A stretch of 64,000 nucleotides of DNA from Bacteroidota bacterium (GTDB taxonomy: Bacteria; Bacteroidota; Bacteroidia; Bacteroidales; FEN-979). The notes under the pieces are model-generated. The model searched no databases. It was not told the origin of the DNA and was given only the letters and a program-made list of their open reading frames with translations. A program made the position numbers and the translations under genes. The stretch is from NCBI GenBank assembly GCA_026391805.1, contig JAPLDJ010000015.1, positions 248,001-312,000 of the forward strand. Reading direction: 5' to 3'. Of the stretch, positions 34,499 to 42,840 are shown piece after piece. Within the stretch, counting starts at the first letter, position 1. Every line of letters starts with the position of its first letter.

Positions 34499-35830
34499 AT
34501 GAAGAATGTTACTAAAATTTTTCTTGCTGCAGCCCTCTTCATTGCTGCCGCAGGATTTGTGCTCACCAGCTGTACGAAGGAGGGGCCACAGGGGCCTTCC
34601 GGAACAAACGGTACAAATGGTACAGATGGTAAAGATGCCGCTGAAACCTGCAAGCAATGCCATGCCAAGGCTGTAGTTGACCGGATCGCCACTCAATTTG
34701 AACTTTCAAAGCATTCATGGGGCTCCGCTGCTTTTGAAGAAGCCGGAAATCCCGGATGCGATCCATGCCACACGCAATTAGGTTTTCTCTATGTTGTTGA
34801 TAACAACATTCCGGCAACCTTTACATTAACCGGTGGTAAATGGGTAAATAATTATTCAGCCGTCTATTCTGCTTCAATTGGTGCGATCAGTTGTTTCACC
34901 TGCCACAGCAGCCTGCATACGACCTATGGCGCAGCTGACCTGGCACTCTCAACAACCGCTGCCGTTCCAATGACCATGCGGGGTGGTGCCCTGACCATTG
35001 ACCTGACTCAGGACAGCAGCAGGAGCAATCTTTGCGTAAAATGTCACCAGCCACGTCCGTTAACCGCAAATACATCATACGATCCTTCCGGAAGGCTCCT
35101 TAATTATGATTCTCTTGTGATCGACCCTCTTTTTGTTCAGTATGATACTACTCCAGGTGCACAGAATAAAGGTATTAAGCCTTCCTACAGGATGCACAAC
35201 CATTATGGAGTTGTGGGTGCTGTATTTGCAGGGAAAGGTGGAATTGAATACCCTGGAACCGAGGATTACAATAGTTCACCGCATACAACAGTTGCTTCAT
35301 GCCAGGATTGCCATATGTCAGAACCGATGTACGGTATCGCCGGTGGACATGCCTTCAACATGAGAAATGCAAAAGAATCTGCACTGAGCTCATCCACCAC
35401 CTGGAATTTTTCAGGTTGTAACGTAACTGGTTGCCACGCATTAAACCCGCTGGATGCAAACACTGCAAAATTCAAGAATACCCGCACTGAGATCCAGGGT
35501 CTGCTTAATGATCTAGCTGCCAAAATCAACGCTGTCGGCGGCGGACACGATCTCCTTCACAGGGATGCAAGCGCAACGAACCTCTGGTGGGGCTTAACCA
35601 CGAACAATTATGACGGTTACCTCGACATCTATGATGCCTCATCAAACCCAACAGGATATTGGAAACTCACTTCCCAGCCTAAATTCCCTTCATTATTAAA
35701 TGTACAGGTTGGTGCTTTGATCAATTTCCAGTTCTGCTTAAGGGAGTACAGTTTAGGTATTCATAATACCCAGTATGTAAGAGCTCTTTTAACCAACTCG
35801 GTTCAGGCATTGACTGCAGCCGGATTGTAA
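34499..35830 (+). CDS. Hexaheme c-type cytochrome lipoprotein with collagen-like linker
   Basis: 443 residues. A lipobox LTSC puts the lipidated Cys at 25, followed by a Gly-X-Y stretch (GPQGPSGTNGTNGTDGKDG). Five CXXCH motifs (CKQCH at 51, CDPCH, CFTCH, CVKCH, CQDCH) and one unusual CNVTGCH (CX4CH) give six likely c-type hemes. The segment after the fifth heme (HMSEPM...GGHAFNM) resembles other respiratory multiheme cytochromes. It is probably anchored in the outer membrane, facing periplasm or surface. I do not recognise a catalytic signature, so reductase or electron-carrier roles both remain open. Preceded by FNR-type boxes and closed by a strong terminator. Confidence 0.82.
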   Translation: MKNVTKIFLAAALFIAAAGFVLTSCTKEGPQGPSGTNGTNGTDGKDAAETCKQCHAKAVVDRIATQFELSKHSWGSAAFEEAGNPGCDPCHTQLGFLYVVDNNIPATFTLTGGKWVNNYSAVYSASIGAISCFTCHSSLHTTYGAADLALSTTAAVPMTMRGGALTIDLTQDSSRSNLCVKCHQPRPLTANTSYDPSGRLLNYDSLVIDPLFVQYDTTPGAQNKGIKPSYRMHNHYGVVGAVFAGKGGIEYPGTEDYNSSPHTTVASCQDCHMSEPMYGIAGGHAFNMRNAKESALSSSTTWNFSGCNVTGCHALNPLDANTAKFKNTRTEIQGLLNDLAAKINAVGGGHDLLHRDASATNLWWGLTTNNYDGYLDIYDASSNPTGYWKLTSQPKFPSLLNVQVGALINFQFCLREYSLGIHNTQYVRALLTNSVQALTAAGL

Positions 35831-35843
35831 TAACGTCTAACCA

Positions 35844-35884
35844 TTGAAAAAAAGGCTTCAGCGAACCTGAAGCCTTTTTTTCAA
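35844..35884 (+). terminator. Strong intrinsic terminator after the hexaheme gene
   Basis: An 18-bp perfect stem (35844-35861 with 35867-35884), loop CGAAC and seven Ts inside the 3' arm. It makes the hexaheme gene largely a separate transcript from the genes that follow. Confidence 0.9.
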
Positions 35885-35949
35885 TATCTGGCATAAATTG
35901 CTTATCTTTACTTTCAATTTTATTATTGTTAATTATAAACTCATTCATT

Positions 35950-36336
35950 ATGCAAAAGAAAATCTTCGGGGGTCTGATTGTTTTCCTCATCGGAATGTTC
36001 ATTTTTGCTTCCTGTGCAAAAGACACAGTTCAGTATGAACAGAGCGCTGCCCCTATCGATACCACGTTGAAGCTCAGCTTCAAGGACACCATTCAGCCGA
36101 TCTTCACAGCAAGTTGCCTGGGATCGTCCTGCCATGCAGGGACAATACCGCCGGATCTTTCAGTGGGTAAAGCTTACAACAGCCTCACGACGGGAGGCTT
36201 TGTCAACACCGCCAATCCTCCAAAAAGTGAGATCTATTTAATCATGAAACCCGGCGGAGGCATGTCACAACATTGCACCGAAGCAGAAGCTAACCTTGTT
36301 CTTAACTGGATAGCACAGGGGGCGAAGGACAATTGA
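35950..36336 (+). CDS. Small c-type cytochrome lipoprotein, single CX4CH heme site
   Basis: 128 residues from ATG 35950 (an upstream in-frame start at 35926 lacks the signal-peptide layout). Lipobox IFASC gives lipidated Cys22. One heme motif CLGSSCH (CX4CH, residues 56-62) follows DTIQPIFTAS, a layout shared with planctomycete-type cytochrome c domains in which the cysteines are spaced further apart. A later GGGMSQHC and NLVLNWIAQGAKDN helix resembles the C-terminal part of such domains, with Met as candidate axial ligand. Likely an electron shuttle anchored in the outer membrane. Confidence 0.72.
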   Translation: MQKKIFGGLIVFLIGMFIFASCAKDTVQYEQSAAPIDTTLKLSFKDTIQPIFTASCLGSSCHAGTIPPDLSVGKAYNSLTTGGFVNTANPPKSEIYLIMKPGGGMSQHCTEAEANLVLNWIAQGAKDN

Positions 36337-36396
36337 TCCGGTCATTTCCAATCATATTCTTAGTTCATACATATGCATAAACCTATACCTGATTCT

Positions 36397-37281
36397 ATGA
36401 AAAAATTACTTTTTGGCCTGGTCTTTTTCATCACAGGCAGTGGCATTGTTTCTGCACAGGATTCCATTCCGGCCGAAACAAAAAAACCCTTGGAAAAAGC
36501 TCCGTTTGAAAGCGGTTATTTTATCGACGACCAGACGGTTTCATTACCTCCGGCCCATACGCTCCAACTTGTACTTCAGCACCGGTTTGGAACCATCCAG
36601 AACCATTTCAGCGACATGTTCGGTATCTGGGGTTCTTCCAACATCCGCTTTGGCCTTGACTATACCATCACGAAAAACCTGCTTGTGGGCATTGGTGAAA
36701 CCAAAAACAAACTGATGACTGATTTCCAGATTAAATATACTTTTATACGCCAGCAAAAGGGAGGATTTCCACTTACCATAGCCGTATATGGGGACATGGG
36801 AATAGATGGCCGGAAGTCGGATGCTTTTGGAACCGAATTTAAAAACAGAGACCGTTTTTCCTATTTCGGCGAGCTTATGATCGCCCGCCGGTTCTGTAAA
36901 ATGTTCTCCGCACAGGTCGGACTTGCCTGGGTCCATTATAACATTGTCGATTCATCCGATGCCCGCAGTAAAAGGGATGATCATGTGAACTCATGGTACA
37001 ACAGCAACATTCAGCTCAGCGGGATCGGACGGTTGAAGGTCAGTCCGCAGACTTCGATTATTGCCACTTATTCTCAATGCCTGCTGACCTATACGAACAC
37101 AATGCCCTGGCCAAATGCCGGACTGGGAGTTGAAATTTCGACCAGCACCCATACATTCCAGATATACCTTGCTGCAGCCAACGGGATTGTACCCCAGGAA
37201 GTGGCGTTCTATAATGATAAAAACCCATACAACGGTGCAATACTTATCGGGTTTAACATTACCCGTCTCTGGACTTTTTAA
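36397..37281 (+). CDS. DUF5777-like outer-membrane beta-barrel protein
   Basis: 294 residues from ATG 36397. A signal peptide ends near VSAQD; the rest alternates amphipathic strands with short turns and ends in an aromatic residue (ITRLWTF), the usual end of outer-membrane barrels. The opening segment LPPAHTLQLVLQHRFGTIQN matches DUF5777-type barrels, which occur next to small cytochrome c genes in Bacteroidetes. It is about half the size of MtrB-type porins, so a heme-conduit role is only a possibility. It lies between two cytochrome genes, 60 and 40 bp apart. Confidence 0.72.
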   Translation: MKKLLFGLVFFITGSGIVSAQDSIPAETKKPLEKAPFESGYFIDDQTVSLPPAHTLQLVLQHRFGTIQNHFSDMFGIWGSSNIRFGLDYTITKNLLVGIGETKNKLMTDFQIKYTFIRQQKGGFPLTIAVYGDMGIDGRKSDAFGTEFKNRDRFSYFGELMIARRFCKMFSAQVGLAWVHYNIVDSSDARSKRDDHVNSWYNSNIQLSGIGRLKVSPQTSIIATYSQCLLTYTNTMPWPNAGLGVEISTSTHTFQIYLAAANGIVPQEVAFYNDKNPYNGAILIGFNITRLWTF

Positions 37282-37321
37282 TCAATTTTCATTCGTTTAA
37301 CCTTAAACACGTCAAAAATCA

Positions 37322-37750
37322 ATGAAAGCAACACAGAAAGCAATTACCCTGCTGGTGACAATGGTCATCGCAGTTGTTTTTGTGCTTGGTAATCCGGCCA
37401 ATGCACAGCAGGCAAAAGCAAAAGCATGGCCTGTTCCCGACAAGAATAAAACAATGAAAGCCCCGGTTAAATTGGCTGATGCTGCTGTTATCGCCAATGG
37501 CAAAGATCTCTGGGCAAAGAACTGCAAATCCTGCCACGGCTCAAAGGGTTTGGGTGACGGCCCGAAGGGCGCTTCACTGAAAACCTTCCCGGGCGACTTT
37601 TCCAGCGCTGCATTTCAGGGCGGAACTGATGGCGAACTTTTCTTCAGAACATCTGCAGGCCGCGATGAGATGCCAGGCTATGAAAAGAAAATACCCGAAG
37701 CAAACGATCGCTGGGCCCTCGTAGCATACATGCGTACACTCAAGAAATAA
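37322..37750 (+). CDS. Class I monoheme cytochrome c
   Basis: 142 residues. Signal peptide cut near ANAQQ; heme motif CKSCHGSKGLGDG (Cys68, Cys71, His72) and axial Met117 in DEMPGYEKK, followed by the C-terminal helix ALVAYMRTLKK. This is a classic soluble periplasmic electron carrier. A rho-independent terminator follows, so genes 35950-37750 appear to form one unit. Confidence 0.9.
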   Translation: MKATQKAITLLVTMVIAVVFVLGNPANAQQAKAKAWPVPDKNKTMKAPVKLADAAVIANGKDLWAKNCKSCHGSKGLGDGPKGASLKTFPGDFSSAAFQGGTDGELFFRTSAGRDEMPGYEKKIPEANDRWALVAYMRTLKK

Positions 37751-37767
37751 GTGAATCCTTTACCGGT

Positions 37768-37812
37768 AAATTGGGTGTTTATAGAATTTCCATAAACACC
37801 CAATTTATTTTA
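37768..37812 (+). terminator. Terminator after the class I cytochrome gene
   Basis: A 15-bp perfect stem AAATTGGGTGTTTAT / ATAAACACCCAATTT with a nine-base loop, followed by ATTTTA. The T-run is weak, so read-through into the core respiratory genes is possible. Confidence 0.75.
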
Positions 37813-37851
37813 CCCGGTTGTCTACCCCAATAACCACCAGATTAGTGAAGT

Positions 37852-38886
37852 ATGGTCAAGAAATTTAATTACAGACCGGCCTGGATATTTATCCTTTTGA
37901 TCATCGGCTCCGGTATTATTTTTTCCATCGGATTTTCTGCCAATTCAAAACCCGGCAATGCCGACACAATAAAACCTGCCGTAAAAGACACAACCCCGGC
38001 AAAGACGGATTTTTCCAGTCATAAAAATGCAGCTGAAAATGAAAAGTGCCTGAAGTGTCACGGGCAGTCAAAATACACATACGAGAACAGCGAATCCAAG
38101 AAAATAGCGACAAAAAAGATGTATGCGGAGCTCATCATAGACCGGACTATTTTTTATATATCCAACCACCGGGAGTTCAAATGCACCGATTGTCATTCCG
38201 AAGATTATGTCACATTCCCCCATGTAGGGAACCTCCGTATGGAAGCAAAACCGAATTGCCTGGATTGCCATGGCGGAGATGAAAAATATGCCAAATTCCA
38301 TTTTGAGAACATTGAAAAGGAATTCATGGAAAGCATTCATTCTGAAAAACACAGCGAAGATTTTACCTGCTGGATGTGCCACAATCCCCATACCTATAAA
38401 ATCAACGCCCGCTCGAACGAAAACATCAAGCAAACCATCGTTTACGATAATGCCATCTGCCTCGGATGTCATGGTAACCTTTCGAATTACCAGCTCCTGA
38501 CCGATAAAACAAACCCGAACCTCCTCAAGAAGCATGAGTGGCTGCCAAACCAGGCGCTTCATTTCAAATCCGTTCGCTGCATTGAATGTCATACGAAAAA
38601 GATAAACGACAGTACTCTTGTCGCACATAAGATTCTTCCAAAGTCGAAAGCAGTAAAAAACTGTACCGAATGCCATTCAAGCAATTCCGTCCTCATGGCC
38701 GCACTTTACAAATACCAGCTGAAAGAGGTGAGGAGCGCCCAGGGATTTTTTACCAGTATTTTTGCCAGTGATTCCTATGCGATCGGGGCCAACCGCAATT
38801 TTTACCTTAATATGTTAAGCCTTGTCATCGTTGGATGCGTCATTATTGGAATTGTTTTTCATACCATCTTAAGGGTCATTAAATAA
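37852..38886 (+). CDS. Membrane-anchored heptaheme cytochrome c
   Basis: 344 residues. One N-terminal membrane anchor (residues ~10-30), then seven CXXCH motifs (CLKCH at 66, CTDCH, CLDCH, CWMCH, CLGCH, CIECH, CTECH), and a C-terminal membrane helix (~317-340). The periplasmic heptaheme domain between two anchors, followed 9 bp later by a b-type cytochrome gene, resembles bc-type quinol-oxidising complexes such as CbcBA (heptaheme CbcA plus b-type CbcB) of Geobacter. It probably receives electrons from the b-type subunit. Confidence 0.88.
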   Translation: MVKKFNYRPAWIFILLIIGSGIIFSIGFSANSKPGNADTIKPAVKDTTPAKTDFSSHKNAAENEKCLKCHGQSKYTYENSESKKIATKKMYAELIIDRTIFYISNHREFKCTDCHSEDYVTFPHVGNLRMEAKPNCLDCHGGDEKYAKFHFENIEKEFMESIHSEKHSEDFTCWMCHNPHTYKINARSNENIKQTIVYDNAICLGCHGNLSNYQLLTDKTNPNLLKKHEWLPNQALHFKSVRCIECHTKKINDSTLVAHKILPKSKAVKNCTECHSSNSVLMAALYKYQLKEVRSAQGFFTSIFASDSYAIGANRNFYLNMLSLVIVGCVIIGIVFHTILRVIK

Positions 38887-38895
38887 CTATAGAAT

Positions 38896-39516
38896 ATGAG
38901 TGAAGAAAAAATCTATCTCTACCCCCGCTGGGTTCGCTTGTGGCATATGATGAATGCAGTGTTCTGTCTCTTTCTGATCATTACGGGGGTCAGCATGCAA
39001 TTCTCCAACCCGAAAGTTCCGCTGATCCGTTTTGACCTTGCTGTTTCCGTTCATAATATTTTTGGCATTTTACTGATAATCAATTATTTATTCTTTTTTA
39101 TCGCAAATTTATTTACGTGGAACGGCAAATATTATAAAATTGAATTCCGAGGATTTTATCAGCGGGTGATGGCCCAGTTCCGCTATTATACACGGGGCAT
39201 CTTCAAAGGGGAACATCCTCCTTTCCCGATCACGAAGGCAAGGAAATTTAACCCGTTGCAACAGTTTTCTTACGTATTGGTGATGTACATCATGGTACCG
39301 GTCATGGTTATTTCCGGACTGGGACTCCTGTATCCGAATGTTATTCCGACACAGCTCTGGGGATTAAGCGGTCTTCACATCACGGACCTCTTACATATTC
39401 TTGCAGGCTTTGTTATTTCCCTGTTCATGTTTGTTCATGTCTATTTCTGTACGATCGGCAAAACACCTGTAAGCAATTTTATAAGCATGCTGACGGGTTA
39501 TCATGAACCCCATTAA
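38896..39516 (+). CDS. Membrane cytochrome b (cytochrome b561/PhsC-like)
   Basis: 206 residues with four membrane helices. Candidate heme-b ligands are His17 (RLWHMMN), His53 (SVHNIFG), His160/His166 (GLHITDLLHILAG) and His180 (FVHVYFC), the pattern of diheme b subunits of hydrogenases and thiosulfate reductases. It would oxidise menaquinol and pass electrons to the adjacent heptaheme protein. The gene is 9 bp downstream of its likely partner. Confidence 0.87.
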   Translation: MSEEKIYLYPRWVRLWHMMNAVFCLFLIITGVSMQFSNPKVPLIRFDLAVSVHNIFGILLIINYLFFFIANLFTWNGKYYKIEFRGFYQRVMAQFRYYTRGIFKGEHPPFPITKARKFNPLQQFSYVLVMYIMVPVMVISGLGLLYPNVIPTQLWGLSGLHITDLLHILAGFVISLFMFVHVYFCTIGKTPVSNFISMLTGYHEPH

Positions 39517-39560
39517 ATTGTCAATACCTTCTATTATTCATCTTTAAAACCTTTTAAAAC

Positions 39561-40520
39561 GTGGACGAATCCAATGAAAAAAAGAAAAGATCCAGGAGGG
39601 ACTTTCTGAAGAAGGGTTTGCTGGCCGGCGCGGGTGTCGTTGCCGGCGGAAGCCTCATTGCTGCTTACGTTGATAAGTCTGAAAAGGAATCTGGTGAAAA
39701 AGTCAGGGCGCTTACTACCGACGGACAGATCATTGAGGTCGATAAAGCGGTGATAAAAACGCCCAGGGTCTCCATTAAAGAATCCCACGAAGGAATTCCC
39801 GGGCGGAAATTTGTAATGGTGATCGACCTTGCCAAGTGCAAGAATGCCAGGAAGTGCGTTGAAGCCTGTCAGAAAGGGCATCACCTGCCGAAAAGCCAGG
39901 AATTCATGAAAGTATACCTCCTCCAGGATTCCGACAAATCGGCCCCTTACTGGTTTCCGAAGCCCTGTTTCCATTGCGACAACCCCCTCTGCGTGAGCGT
40001 GTGCCCGGTCGGCGCAACATATAAAAGGAGCGACGGTATCGTTCTCATCGATAATGACCGGTGCATCGGATGCAAGTTCTGTATGACCGGTTGTCCTTAT
40101 TCCACGAGGGTATTTGCATGGAAACATTACAATGAATTTGATGAAGACAAGGAACCCTATTCACCGGAAGCCGGAAGTCCCGGTAAAGAAGGAACGGTTT
40201 CAAAATGCGATTTTTGCCCGGACCTGGTCAGGATCGGGAAGCTTCCGTACTGTGCACAGAACTGTCCGATGGGCGTGATCTATTTCGGGGATATTGATGA
40301 AGATACTGTCACCAACGGTACCGAAACTTACAGGTTCAGTGAACTGATCCGCGACCGTGCCGGATACCGTTACCTTGAGGTCCTGGGAACACGCCCGACG
40401 GTTTATTATCTTCCTCCCGTCGAACGGCAATTCCCTGTCGACAGGGGCTTCAATGATCTTGACGAGAATGTGAAAAACAGGTATAAAAATACCCCATACG
40501 TTAAAAGCCATAAAAAGTAG
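39561..40520 (+). CDS. Tat-exported four-cluster Fe-S protein (NrfC/DmsB-like)
   Basis: 319 residues, GTG start. A Tat signal is clear in SRRDFLKKGLLAGAG. Four cysteine groups follow: C93-X5-C99-X3-C103 (position 96, normally Cys, is Ala), CFHCDNPLCVSVCPVGA, CIGCKFCMTGCPYS and CDFC...CAQNCPMG. The first group therefore has only three of four ligands, so it may hold a [3Fe-4S] cluster or use C107-like or other residues. It is the Fe-S partner of the NrfD protein encoded 2 bp downstream, facing the periplasm. Confidence 0.9.
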   Translation: MDESNEKKKRSRRDFLKKGLLAGAGVVAGGSLIAAYVDKSEKESGEKVRALTTDGQIIEVDKAVIKTPRVSIKESHEGIPGRKFVMVIDLAKCKNARKCVEACQKGHHLPKSQEFMKVYLLQDSDKSAPYWFPKPCFHCDNPLCVSVCPVGATYKRSDGIVLIDNDRCIGCKFCMTGCPYSTRVFAWKHYNEFDEDKEPYSPEAGSPGKEGTVSKCDFCPDLVRIGKLPYCAQNCPMGVIYFGDIDEDTVTNGTETYRFSELIRDRAGYRYLEVLGTRPTVYYLPPVERQFPVDRGFNDLDENVKNRYKNTPYVKSHKK

Positions 40521-40522
40521 TT

Positions 40523-41860
40523 ATGGAAAACAAGCCAACGCGTGAAAAATTATTGCGGGAATTTGCCCCCCAGATTGAGCGGATCTCTGCAAGTTCAGTT
40601 CTGTGGATACTCTTTTTGCTGGGCGTTATCGGCATCGGAGTCTATGCCTTCGTAACCCAGGTGACCGAGGGACACGAGGTTACCGGGATGCGCGACAATG
40701 TCGTCTGGGGCATCTACATTGTCAATTTTATCTTCTTCATGGGAATGAGCTATGCCGGGGCTATCATTTCCGGGGCATTGCATCTTTTCCGCACCGAATG
40801 GAGAAAGCCGATCATCCGCATGGCGGAATACCTGGCCATTATTTCCCTTTTGATTGGTCCGGGATATATCCTGCTCTGCATCGGCCGGCTTGACCGGCTT
40901 CCTTTCCTGGCGGTGTACGGAAGGATCCAGTCGCCCATCACCTGGGACGTGATCGCCATCTCGACCGATATCTTCGGGTGTTTGATCTTTCTGTACCTTT
41001 CAATGCTCCGGGATATTGCCAACCTCAGGGATTTTAGCGAACTGAAACTACCCAAATGGAGAAAGAAGCTTTATTCCGCTCTTGCACTGGGTTATACCGG
41101 GACGCCCGAGCAGGAAAAACGTTTAAAGAGGGCTACCGATATCATGGCCGCAATGGTCATTGCCATTGCCATCATCGTTTATTCCGTGTTGGCCTGGATC
41201 TTCAGCGTCACCCTGCAGCCAGGGTGGCACAGTACGATCTTCGGCCCCTATTTTGTAATTGCAGCGGTTTATTCAGGAACAGGGGTGCTGATCATTACCA
41301 TGTTTGTTTTCCGCAAAATTTACAGGCTTGAAGAGTATATAACACGAAAACATTTCGTGGCCATGGGTGTACTGATGGTGGTTCTTGCAGCACTTTTCGG
41401 CTATTTCACCTTCAGCGACTACCTGACCAAGTGGTACGGATCTGAAAAGAACGATGAAAACCTCATCAAGATCCTCTTTTCTCAGTATTACTGGCCTTTT
41501 ATTTTCTCCAACTACATCGGTGTTCTGGTCCCCCTGCTTGTCATCGGGATACCCAAATTAAGAACCATAAACAACATTCTCATTTCAGCCATCATCGTCG
41601 TTATTGCCCTCTGGCTTAACCGTTACCTGATCGTTGTTCCGACGCTGGAATCACCGTATCTTCCGATACAGGATTCACGCCCGGCCTGGGCCTATTACAA
41701 TCCCACGTGGGTTGAATATGCGCTAACCGCTGCAGGCGTTGCCTTGTTCTGCCTGCTCTTCACACTGGGATCAAAGTTCGTCCCGGTCATGAACGTTTCG
41801 GAAATGTCAGAAATACCCAAATCGAAAGGTCCATTTACAGAAGAAGAATCACTGGTATAA
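40523..41860 (+). CDS. NrfD/PsrC-family membrane quinol oxidoreductase subunit
   Basis: 445 residues with about ten membrane helices. The NrfD/PsrC pattern is seen in GIYIVNFIFFMGMSYAGAI and in EYLAIISLLIGPGYILLCIG-type helices with a conserved Arg after the loop (RLDRLPF), near the quinone site. It would exchange electrons between menaquinone and the Fe-S protein encoded immediately upstream. In other systems this pair serves NrfA, MccA, Hmc/Tmc or a molybdoenzyme; here no molybdoenzyme is encoded nearby and the multiheme proteins are the likely partners. Confidence 0.9.
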   Translation: MENKPTREKLLREFAPQIERISASSVLWILFLLGVIGIGVYAFVTQVTEGHEVTGMRDNVVWGIYIVNFIFFMGMSYAGAIISGALHLFRTEWRKPIIRMAEYLAIISLLIGPGYILLCIGRLDRLPFLAVYGRIQSPITWDVIAISTDIFGCLIFLYLSMLRDIANLRDFSELKLPKWRKKLYSALALGYTGTPEQEKRLKRATDIMAAMVIAIAIIVYSVLAWIFSVTLQPGWHSTIFGPYFVIAAVYSGTGVLIITMFVFRKIYRLEEYITRKHFVAMGVLMVVLAALFGYFTFSDYLTKWYGSEKNDENLIKILFSQYYWPFIFSNYIGVLVPLLVIGIPKLRTINNILISAIIVVIALWLNRYLIVVPTLESPYLPIQDSRPAWAYYNPTWVEYALTAAGVALFCLLFTLGSKFVPVMNVSEMSEIPKSKGPFTEEESLV

Positions 41861-41889
41861 ACGATCATCACAAATCAAACCATCAACCG

Positions 41890-42792
41890 ATGAAAGATCT
41901 TCAAAAAATAGTACTGATAATCCTGCTGCTGGCCCTGGTCGTCGGCCAGAAGACGGTTACCGGACAGGAGAAAAAAGATACCGTATCAGAAATCACACCG
42001 GATTTGAAGCTTGGTTATCTCAATACATCAAACGACAGTATCACCCTGACAGCGGATATTTTTGTAAAACGGGAAACCGGGAATTTTGCATTGCAGAATG
42101 CAGAGGTGGAATTTACAGCATCCGCTGATAAGGAGAATAAAAGCCTTGGAAAGGCCAAAGCCGATGTAGCAGGAACCGCTGTTCTTAAACTTTATGTCAA
42201 ATCAGGATTACCGGTTGACAAAGAGGGGAAAACAACATTTACGGTTTCATTTGCCGGAAAAGATAAATACCTTGCAGCTTCCGGCAACGTCGCCTTTAAA
42301 AAAGCAAAGATCCTGGTCACCTTCACAAAAGAAGATACCATCCGGACCATCCATGTCAAAGCAGTCCAGGTAGAAGCCAACAACGAACAGAAGCCGATAA
42401 AGGGCGAAACTGTAAATGTTTATGTCCCGAGAATGCTGAGCAACCTGAAGATCGGGGAGGTCAAGCTTGACGACAACGGTACCGGAACCGTCGAATATCC
42501 GGGGGCCCTGGTTGGTGATTCGCTGGGGAATATCGCCGTGATCGCCATGATCGAAGAAAGCGATCTTTACGGCACCGTGAAAGGGCAATCAACAATCTCC
42601 TGGGGGATCCCGAAGCAATATTACCTTGCAGAAAAGCCCTCCACAAGGGAATTGTGGACGCCGATTGCTCCCATCTGGATGATCATCACGCTGATCATTA
42701 TGCTTACCGGCGTTTGGGGCCACTATATCTACGCTGTGGTTCAGCTGATCATGATCAAACGGCAAAGCAAGCAGAAGAAAGATTATTTTTAA
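41890..42792 (+). CDS. Periplasmic beta-sandwich protein with C-terminal membrane anchor, unknown
   Basis: 300 residues. A signal peptide ends near TVTGQE, then two Ig-like halves rich in beta strands (ITLTADIFVKRETGNFALQN; VKAVQVEANNEQKPIKGETV), and one C-terminal membrane helix (PIAPIWMIITLIIMLTGVWG) with a short basic tail. No cysteine or heme site. I do not recognise the family. Its position between NrfD and the ImcH-like gene, with gaps of 29 and 48 bp, suggests an assembly or structural subunit of the electron-transfer complex. Confidence 0.6.
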   Translation: MKDLQKIVLIILLLALVVGQKTVTGQEKKDTVSEITPDLKLGYLNTSNDSITLTADIFVKRETGNFALQNAEVEFTASADKENKSLGKAKADVAGTAVLKLYVKSGLPVDKEGKTTFTVSFAGKDKYLAASGNVAFKKAKILVTFTKEDTIRTIHVKAVQVEANNEQKPIKGETVNVYVPRMLSNLKIGEVKLDDNGTGTVEYPGALVGDSLGNIAVIAMIEESDLYGTVKGQSTISWGIPKQYYLAEKPSTRELWTPIAPIWMIITLIIMLTGVWGHYIYAVVQLIMIKRQSKQKKDYF

Positions 42793-42840
42793 ACTTCAGA
42801 AATTTACCCTCTGTAATTTCGCACTAAAACCCTTCTCAGT

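Noticed and set aside
34499-35830. Calling the multiheme lipoprotein a nitrite, sulfite or tetrathionate reductase
   Set aside because: No CXXCK site, heme number and order differ from NrfA, MccA and octaheme enzymes, and no catalytic signature is visible.
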